A stretch of 18,581 nt of DNA from Actinomycetes bacterium. Its GTDB lineage: Bacteria > Actinomycetota > Thermoleophilia > Solirubrobacterales > Solirubrobacteraceae. Below, one piece after another: positions 14,118 to 18,581 of the stretch. The notes under the pieces are model-generated. The model was not told where the DNA came from. It searched no databases and was given only the letters and a program-made list of their open reading frames with translations. The stretch covers positions 1 to 18,581 of the forward strand of contig JAEYAL010000155.1 of assembly GCA_023404805.1 (NCBI GenBank). The letters run 5' to 3'. The position numbers were made by a program, and so were the translations under genes. Position 1 is the first letter of the stretch, and the number at the start of each line of letters is the position of its first letter.

Positions 14118-15083
14118 ATGGACGAACTGCGCGAGACCATCGAGATCGCCGCTCGTGTCGGGGCCCGGCGCGACCAGGTCGTGAGGCGCGGCGAGCTGCT
14201 GAGGGCTGGTGCGTCGCGAAAGATGGTCGAGAAGGCCATCAAGATCGGGCACCTCAAACGCGTGCTCCATGGGATCTACCTCGTTGGAGCGGATCGCCTG
14301 ACGCAGCGGCAGCTCCACCGGGTCACCCTGCTGCGGGCGGGTGCGGCTGGAGGGTTGACCGGGCAGAGCGGCCTCGAACCACGCGAGGTGCTCCGGCCGC
14401 GCGACGGCGTCGCGGTCGGCCTCACGCGGCGGTCGCGCGCAGCGGGAGTCCATCAGACGCTGCTTCCGATGGTCTCGGGCCGTCGCGGCATCATCACGCT
14501 GCGCTACATCAAGGAGCCGTGTCGGATCGAGACCGTCAGCGGACTCGCGCTCGCTCCCGTGGGAACCGCTCTCGCCGACCTCGTCGATTTCGGTGACGGC
14601 TGGTTGCTCGACCGCGCTTGGAAGGAGGCCGAGTACCGCGGACTCTTGAACGCCGATTCGCTGCAGTCCGACATCGAGCGCCGCAGGTCGGACGGCGCGG
14701 CACGAGTCGCCGATCTCCTGGCCACGCGGCGCATCCTGACCGACCCCTCGACGGACTTGCGCGGGAAGACCGAACTGCCTTGGCTCCACCTCATGATGGC
14801 CGCCGGCTTGCCAATGCCCGAGGTGAACGCGCCGGTGACGGCTTCGGGCCGCCACTACTTCGCAGACTTCCTCTGGATCAAATACGGCGTCGCGCTCGAG
14901 CTCGACTCCCCGGACCATCTGACCCCGGTCGCCGCCGCTCGCGATCACGCACGCGACGCCGACTTCGACTCGGTCGGCATCCACACCCTGCGCTTCATCG
15001 ACGCATTGGCCCTCGCCGACCCAGAGCCGCACTTGCAGCGCGTCCGCGACACGCTGGCTCGGCGCGGCTGGCGGCCTGGCTGA
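14118..15083 (+). CDS. AbiEi-like winged-helix / DUF559 (Vsr-fold) nuclease-like protein
   Basis: 321-residue protein. The N-terminal part (about 15-57, DQVVRRGELLRAGASRKMVE to LKRVLHGIYLVG) is an AbiEi-type winged helix, as in antitoxins of type IV systems. The C-terminal part (about 215-297) resembles DUF559/Vsr-like endonuclease folds: GKTELPWLHLMMAAGLPMPE (E219), HYFADFLW (D250), VALELDSPDH (E261, D263, H267), ARDHARDADFDSVGIHTLRF. The usual DG after the acidic strand is DS here, but the acidic residues remain. No AbiEii toxin partner follows. The ATG at 14118 is chosen since the helix starts there; AACGCT lies 6 nt upstream, a weak leaderless -10. The gene lies between two arrays of the 51-bp repeat. 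Its role (DNA cleavage, repair, defence or repeat mobility) is not known. Confidence 0.8.
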   Translation: MDELRETIEIAARVGARRDQVVRRGELLRAGASRKMVEKAIKIGHLKRVLHGIYLVGADRLTQRQLHRVTLLRAGAAGGLTGQSGLEPREVLRPRDGVAVGLTRRSRAAGVHQTLLPMVSGRRGIITLRYIKEPCRIETVSGLALAPVGTALADLVDFGDGWLLDRAWKEAEYRGLLNADSLQSDIERRRSDGAARVADLLATRRILTDPSTDLRGKTELPWLHLMMAAGLPMPEVNAPVTASGRHYFADFLWIKYGVALELDSPDHLTPVAAARDHARDADFDSVGIHTLRFIDALALADPEPHLQRVRDTLARRGWRPG

Positions 15084-15092
15084 GCTCGAGCC

Positions 15093-15295
15093 CCGGGTCG
15101 CACATAACCACCGCAGCGGCGCATACCTGCAACCCAGACCGGGCGGCGAACGTCCATCTGCCGGCCCGCCGGGTCGCACATAACCACCGCAGCGGCGCAT
15201 ACCTGCAACACAGGCCCCGGCCCGCAGCGCTCGACCAGGCCGCCCCGGGTCGCACATAACCACCGCAGCGGCGCATACCTGCAACCCGGCCCCGG
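15093..15295. repeat. Three copies of the 51-bp repeat (right array)
   Basis: Copies lie at 15093-15143, 15169-15220 and 15245-15295, in the same orientation as the left pair. The core GCACATAACCACCGCAG, then C, then GGCGCATACCTGCAAC, is invariant. All three have C where both left copies have T. The ends drift (GACCGGG; GGCCCCGG twice). The first spacer (15144-15168) is almost the left-array spacer; the second (15221-15244) is unrelated. The array starts 9 bp after the nuclease-like gene's stop. Confidence 0.9.
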
Positions 15296-15320
15296 GCAGG
15301 CCCACACGCACTGAAACGCA

Positions 15321-15350
15321 AACGGCCCGTCCTGGAGGAGACGGGCCGTT
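15321..15350 (-). terminator. Intrinsic terminator, distal of a tandem pair after the desaturase
   Basis: AACGGCCCGTC (15321-15331) and GACGGGCCGTT (15340-15350) make a perfect 11-bp stem with an 8-nt loop. On the minus strand it runs into the T-rich TTTGCGTTTC, so it best terminates desaturase transcription. It would also insulate the repeat array from the right. Confidence 0.75.
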
Positions 15351-15373
15351 GAATGCGTGAACGGATTGTGGAG

Positions 15374-15398
15374 CGACCGCCGGATGATGCGGCGGTCG
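15374..15398 (-). terminator. Proximal hairpin after the desaturase
   Basis: CGACCGCCG (15374-15382) and CGGCGGTCG (15390-15398) form a perfect 9-bp stem with a 7-nt loop, 17 nt after the desaturase stop. No U-tract follows on the minus strand. With the hairpin at 15321-15350 it makes a tandem termination region. Confidence 0.5.
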
Positions 15399-15415
15399 TC
15401 CGTGGGCGCCTGCCG

Positions 15416-16396
15416 CTACGCGGCGACCGGCGGGCGCTTGGTGTTCTTCTTCTGCGACGGGTCCTTGAGGAGCTTGGCTTCCTGGCGCTCCGGCGAGATG
15501 CGGACGACGTTCCAGGCGAGGCCCATCTTCTCGAGGAGGCGGATCAGCTCAGCGGAGAGGTCGATCTCCGAGCGCTTGAGGCCGTGCTCAGCGGAGCGCG
15601 GGAACGTGTGGTGGTTGTGGTGCCACGCCTCGCCGAAGGACGGGAGGGCGACCCACCAGACGTTGGTGGCGTGGTCGTCGCTGTCGAAGCGCTGCGTGCC
15701 GAAGAAGTGGCAGATCGAGTTGACCGACCATGTGGCGTGCTGCTGGAGCGTGACGCGGACGAGGCCGCCCCAGAACATCGCGGTGAGGCCGCCGTTGACA
15801 GTGAAGCCGGTGAGCACGAAGCCGAGGATGAACGGGATCGCGAAGGTCGCCAGCAGGAAGGCCGGGAACAGCTTGTGGATCTTGAGCATGGTCGGGTCCT
15901 CGTAGAGGTCCCGGGCGTAGCGCTTGTAGTCGCTGGTGGCGTGGTACTCCCAGAGCCAGCCGACGTGCGCGTGCCAGAGGCCCTTGAGGGCCCCGGTGAA
16001 GCCTTCGCCGCCGTGCAGGTGCGGCGAGTGCGGGTCGCCGTCCTGATCGGAGAACGCGTGGTGCTTGCGGTGGTCGGCGACCCAGTGGATCACGGCGCCC
16101 TGCACACCCATCGAGCCAGCGATGGCGAAGGTGTAGCGGAGCCACGGCTTGGTCTCGAACGAGCCATGCGTGAGGAGGCGGTGGTAGCCGACGGTGACGC
16201 CGAAACCGGACCACGCGTACATGACGGCGAAGATCCCGACGTCGGTCCAGTCGAGGAAGCCCGGGCCCCAGGACAGGGCTGCGAGGACAACGATAAGAAC
16301 CGGGTACGAAACGACGATGAACAAGTTCGCGTACTTGTCGCGATTGGTCATTTCGCGGGTCGGGGGCGGTGCAGGGGGACGAGTTTGCGTAGCCAT
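15416..16396 (-). CDS. Membrane acyl-CoA (delta-9 type) fatty acid desaturase
   Basis: 326-residue integral membrane di-iron desaturase that puts a cis double bond into acyl chains and so tunes membrane fluidity. The three histidine boxes are complete: HRLLTH (72-77), HRKHH (109-113) and HHNHH (259-263, in GEAWHHNHH). The extra metal ligands of the stearoyl-CoA type occur in NSICH (N226, H230). Hydrophobic pairs lie at about 23-43 and 51-70, and at 176-198 and 203-215. No cytochrome b5 domain is fused, so electrons must come from a separate ferredoxin or reductase. The ATG at 16396 has TACGGT exactly 6 nt upstream (leaderless); an in-frame GTG at 16402 is less likely. The gene is divergent from a PucR-type regulator, which may control it. 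Confidence 0.95.
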   Translation of the reverse strand: MATQTRPPAPPPTREMTNRDKYANLFIVVSYPVLIVVLAALSWGPGFLDWTDVGIFAVMYAWSGFGVTVGYHRLLTHGSFETKPWLRYTFAIAGSMGVQGAVIHWVADHRKHHAFSDQDGDPHSPHLHGGEGFTGALKGLWHAHVGWLWEYHATSDYKRYARDLYEDPTMLKIHKLFPAFLLATFAIPFILGFVLTGFTVNGGLTAMFWGGLVRVTLQQHATWSVNSICHFFGTQRFDSDDHATNVWWVALPSFGEAWHHNHHTFPRSAEHGLKRSEIDLSAELIRLLEKMGLAWNVVRISPERQEAKLLKDPSQKKNTKRPPVAA

Positions 16397-16402
16397 GCGC
16401 AC

Positions 16403-16408
16403 ACCGTA
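16403..16408 (-). promoter_or_regulatory. -10 box, leaderless start of the desaturase
   Basis: On the minus strand TACGGT, then GTGCGC (6 nt), then ATG at 16396. No SD precedes the ATG. It is one of five TAnnnT boxes found at this distance in the window. Confidence 0.5.
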
Positions 16409-16491
16409 CGAGCACCGGAAAAAAGATTCTTGCGCAGGTCTGGCGCTGAACTGCGCTCATTTTTATTAGCTAGCGATAAGGGGAGGTGAAG

Positions 16492-16530
16492 TTGTCACCG
16501 ACTGCGCATTCTGCGACGATCGGCCTGTGA
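16492..16530 (+). CDS. Possible 12-codon upstream ORF coupled to the PucR gene
   Basis: The strongest SD in the window, AAGGGGAGGTGA (16478-16489), does not serve the PucR GTG at 16527, which is about 40 nt away. It is 5 nt (from GGAGG) before a TTG at 16492, which opens a 12-codon frame (LSPTAHSATIGL) whose TGA overlaps the PucR start as GTGA. A GTG at 16486 in the same frame would add two codons. It may be a leader peptide or a ribosome-loading device for the regulator. Expression is unproven. Confidence 0.35.
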   Translation: MSPTAHSATIGL

Positions 16531-17789
16531 GCGAGTCGCAGCCCGAAGCCCTCAAAGGCGCCACGGCGGGCGCGTTTCCGACCTATCCCTGGTCAGTCTT
16601 GCCCGCCGGGCTGGCCGCGCGCCTGGAGCCGAGCATCCCGGGACTCGCTGATCTCCTCGTGCGCGAGATCTCCACGCAGGTCCCGCAGTACACGGGCCGC
16701 CGCAGCGACGCGTTCTGGGCCGGCATCCGCGGCGGGGTCGAGCAGTCGCTGCGCGAGTTCCTGCTGCTGCTCGGCGAAGCGCGCGGTCCCGACTCGCGCT
16801 CGCGGGCGATCGTGCGGGGCCTCGGCCGCAACGAGCACGAAGCGGGCCGCACGCTCGACGCGCTCCAGATGGCCTACCGGATCGGCGCCCGGCACTCGTG
16901 GCGCACGTTCGCGGAGGTCGCGGCGCAGGAGAACCTGACCACCGAGCAGGTCACGGCGTTCGCCGAATCGATCTTCGCGTTCGTCGACGAGCTCGCCGCC
17001 GAGTCGGTCGCCGGCTACGCCGAGTCGCAAGCAGCCGCCGCCTCCGAGCAGGAGCGCATGCGCGGCCTGCTGCTCGAAGCGCTCACCGGCCCCGCGCAGG
17101 ACGCGGCCGTGATCCGGCGGACGGCAGCCGGCGTCGGCTGGCACCTGCCCGAGCGCATCCGCGCGATCTCGACGAGCGGCGGCGACCTGCGCAACGTCAC
17201 GCGCAGCTTCGGCAACGACGCGCTGACCGCGGCCGGCGACGGCGACGAGCTCGTCGTCCTCTGGCCCGATCCCGAAGGACCGGGCCGCGATGCGCGCCTC
17301 CAGGCTGCGCTCACGAGGATCGGCCACCCCGTCGCGCTCGGCCCGGCCGTGCCGCTGACGCTCACCGCCCGCTCGGTCCGCGGCGCCCGGGCCACGCTCA
17401 ACCTCGGGCTGCGCGGCGTGCTCGGCGAAGGCCCTTGGCGCTGGGACGACCACCTGACGGCCATCGGCCTGGCGCAGGCCGAAGAGCCCCTCCTCGAACT
17501 CGCCGACCAGCTGATCGCACCGCTGCGCGAGGAGTCCGACGGCAGCCGCGCCCGCCTCCTGGCCACCCTCGAGGCTGTGCTCGACGCGGGCGGCAACCAC
17601 GGCAGCGCAGCCCACGCCCTTGGCGTGCACGTGCAGACCGTCCGCTACCGGCTCGGGCGCCTGCGGGAGCTGCTCGGACCGGTCCTCGACGACCCCGAGC
17701 AGCGGTTCCAGCTTCACGTCGCCCTTCGCGCGCGCGGGCTTACGATCACCCCGGCGCGGTCGTCGCTGCAGGACCGCCGCGCGCGCTGA
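16527..17789 (+). CDS. PucR-family transcriptional regulator
   Basis: 420-residue regulator. Residues about 30-165 are an all-helical sensor region of the RsbRD/GGDEF-like type often found in actinobacterial PucR proteins. The middle (about 205-325) is a degenerate GGDEF-like fold. The C-terminal helix-turn-helix of the PucR (HTH_30) type spans about 344-402: LLATLEAVLDAGGNHGSAAH, then VHVQTVRYRLGRLRELLG. It is divergent from the desaturase with 130 bp between starts, so autoregulation and control of the desaturase are reasonable inferences. The GTG at 16527 is the first usable start after an in-frame TAG at 16467. It could be translated by coupling to the small upstream frame, or from a leaderless transcript (GACGAT lies 6 nt upstream). 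Confidence 0.88.
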   Translation: MSESQPEALKGATAGAFPTYPWSVLPAGLAARLEPSIPGLADLLVREISTQVPQYTGRRSDAFWAGIRGGVEQSLREFLLLLGEARGPDSRSRAIVRGLGRNEHEAGRTLDALQMAYRIGARHSWRTFAEVAAQENLTTEQVTAFAESIFAFVDELAAESVAGYAESQAAAASEQERMRGLLLEALTGPAQDAAVIRRTAAGVGWHLPERIRAISTSGGDLRNVTRSFGNDALTAAGDGDELVVLWPDPEGPGRDARLQAALTRIGHPVALGPAVPLTLTARSVRGARATLNLGLRGVLGEGPWRWDDHLTAIGLAQAEEPLLELADQLIAPLREESDGSRARLLATLEAVLDAGGNHGSAAHALGVHVQTVRYRLGRLRELLGPVLDDPEQRFQLHVALRARGLTITPARSSLQDRRAR

Positions 17790-17813
17790 CGCGCCACGTC
17801 AACATCGAGCAGA

Positions 17814-17837
17814 GACTGGTCATACCATTTTCCAGTC
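17814..17837. promoter_or_regulatory. Nested inverted repeats before the secreted protein gene
   Basis: GACTGG (17814-17819) pairs with CCAGTC (17832-17837). Overlapping the left arm, TGGT-CAT-ACCA (17817-17827) is a second small dyad. This stretch is more AT-rich than its surroundings and lies 77 bp before the ATG at 17914. It could be an operator, or a weak hairpin ending the PucR transcript. Confidence 0.3.
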
Positions 17838-17913
17838 CGGCCGCCGCGCCGTACGCCGATATGGCAACTATCGAGGCTGTCCGGCCTCTTCCGTCCCACT
17901 CACCGAGCACCGC

Positions 17914-18552
17914 ATGCCTCTCCGCAAGAACCATCAGCTCCTTTCCGCCACCGCGCTCGCCCTCACGGCCTGCGCCGCCGTGCTTCCGGCTGCCGCCAGC
18001 GCGGCGTGCACGCCGCTGGCGACCACGCAGGCGTTCGCCAAGTTCGGCGATGCCCGCGAGTACTACCCCGCTCCCGGCGGCTCGTTCGAGAACGGCGGCC
18101 CGGGGTGGACGCTCACGAGCGGCGCCCGCATCGTGAGCGGCAACGAGAACCTCGGCGTCCAGTCCGGTTCCAAGGCCCTTGAGCTGCCGGTCGGCGGCAC
18201 CGCGACCTCGCCGGCCTTCTGCGTCGACCAGTCGCAGCCCTCGTTCCGCTTCGGCGCGCGCCTGTCGAGCCTCGACGGCGGGTACGCCGCCCTCGTCGTC
18301 TACCGCAACGACGCCGGCCAGGTCACCAAGACGACCTTCACCTCGTCCGCTGCTGGCACGTACTTCAACGGCAGCACCTCGTGGAACCCCTCGGCCATCA
18401 GCCCGCTGGCGACCAAGATCCCGCTCACCAGCGCGGACGCCACCGCATCGGTGCAGATCACCTTCGTGGGCACCACCAAGTCCTACGGCCAGTGGGTCGG
18501 CGCCAAGGCGTACGTCGACTCCGTGATGGTCGACCCGTACCGTCGCGGGTAA
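17914..18552 (+). CDS. Secreted protein of unknown function
   Basis: 212-residue exported protein. A basic start (MPLRKNHQ) leads to a hydrophobic core and an AASA-AC cleavage site near residue 30. LTAC at 17-20 could also be read as a lipobox, but the hydrophobic stretch continues past it, so signal peptidase I is preferred. The mature part begins ACTPLATTQAFAKFGDAREY, has a PGGSFENGGPGWTLTSG block (54-70) and GNENLG, and continues as alternating beta strands to the end. That is consistent with a jelly-roll or carbohydrate-binding-like fold; C32 and C103 may form a disulfide. I have seen the general pattern in actinobacterial secreted proteins but know no function. No clear SD precedes the ATG. 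Confidence 0.8.
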   Translation: MPLRKNHQLLSATALALTACAAVLPAAASAACTPLATTQAFAKFGDAREYYPAPGGSFENGGPGWTLTSGARIVSGNENLGVQSGSKALELPVGGTATSPAFCVDQSQPSFRFGARLSSLDGGYAALVVYRNDAGQVTKTTFTSSAAGTYFNGSTSWNPSAISPLATKIPLTSADATASVQITFVGTTKSYGQWVGAKAYVDSVMVDPYRRG

Positions 18553-18581
18553 AGCCCCCAAGACCCTTCTCACCAGCGGGC

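Noticed and set aside
14118..15083. Complete type IV AbiE toxin-antitoxin system
   Set aside because: Only the AbiEi-like winged helix is present; no nucleotidyltransferase toxin (AbiEii) lies next to it.
13907..15295. CRISPR array
   Set aside because: Only two and three repeats per side, a spacer shared between arrays, repeats longer than usual for CRISPR, a gene in the middle and no cas genes.
13851..15311. 486-codon minus-strand frame across the repeat arrays
   Set aside because: It is antisense to the nuclease-like gene, and its apparent peptide repeats (such as CRYAPLRWLCATR) are just translations of the 51-bp DNA repeat in several frames.
16400..16402. GTG at 16402 as the desaturase start
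   Set aside because: It would place the start inside the 6-nt spacer after TACGGT and adds only two residues; the ATG at 16396 fits better.

Overview
The window is uniformly GC-rich and has two start-codon styles. Some genes have a Shine-Dalgarno (SD) sequence; several others have a -10-like hexamer 6-7 nt before the start, as expected for leaderless mRNAs. With the protein families present (collagen-like secreted proteins, AbiEi/DUF559 fusions, PucR regulators, adrenodoxin-reductase-type FprA), this suggests an actinobacterium, most likely of the Thermoleophilia/Solirubrobacterales type. That placement is inference; no rRNA or other marker gene is present.

Left part (1-5560): a non-coding end segment with a large hairpin, malate dehydrogenase (mdh, minus), a VapBC-type toxin-antitoxin pair (minus), a collagen-like secreted protein broken by one in-frame amber codon, a multi-spanning membrane protein of unknown function, and an AI-2E/PerM-family permease whose 3' end overlaps that membrane gene in antisense.

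Centre (5562-9258): a tight plus-strand operon of three genes joined by 4-nt ATGA overlaps: a YihY/BrkB membrane protein, a fusion of a four-helix 'phage holin 4' membrane domain to an alkaline-phosphatase-superfamily domain, and an UlaG-like metallo-beta-lactamase-fold hydrolase. All have family-typical catalytic motifs where these are expected. The set looks like an envelope or lipid-phosphoester function, but the substrate is unknown.

Right-centre (9284-13752): minus-strand metabolic genes: ferredoxin/adrenodoxin-type NADP+ reductase (fprA), a gene remnant with a nested palindrome, a berberine-bridge-type FAD oxidase, and NAD-type isocitrate dehydrogenase with a recognisable promoter and SD. 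With mdh, two TCA-cycle enzymes lie in the window.

Right (13753-18581): an AbiEi-like winged-helix/DUF559 (Vsr-like nuclease fold) gene sits between two arrays of a 51-bp repeat (two copies before, three after). All five copies share an invariant core and end in CCGGGTC/GACCCGG-type inverted repeats. This is the most likely undescribed element here. It is followed by tandem terminators, a membrane acyl-CoA desaturase (minus), a divergent PucR-family regulator preceded by a strong SD and a 12-codon upstream ORF, and a secreted protein of a family I do not have a name for.
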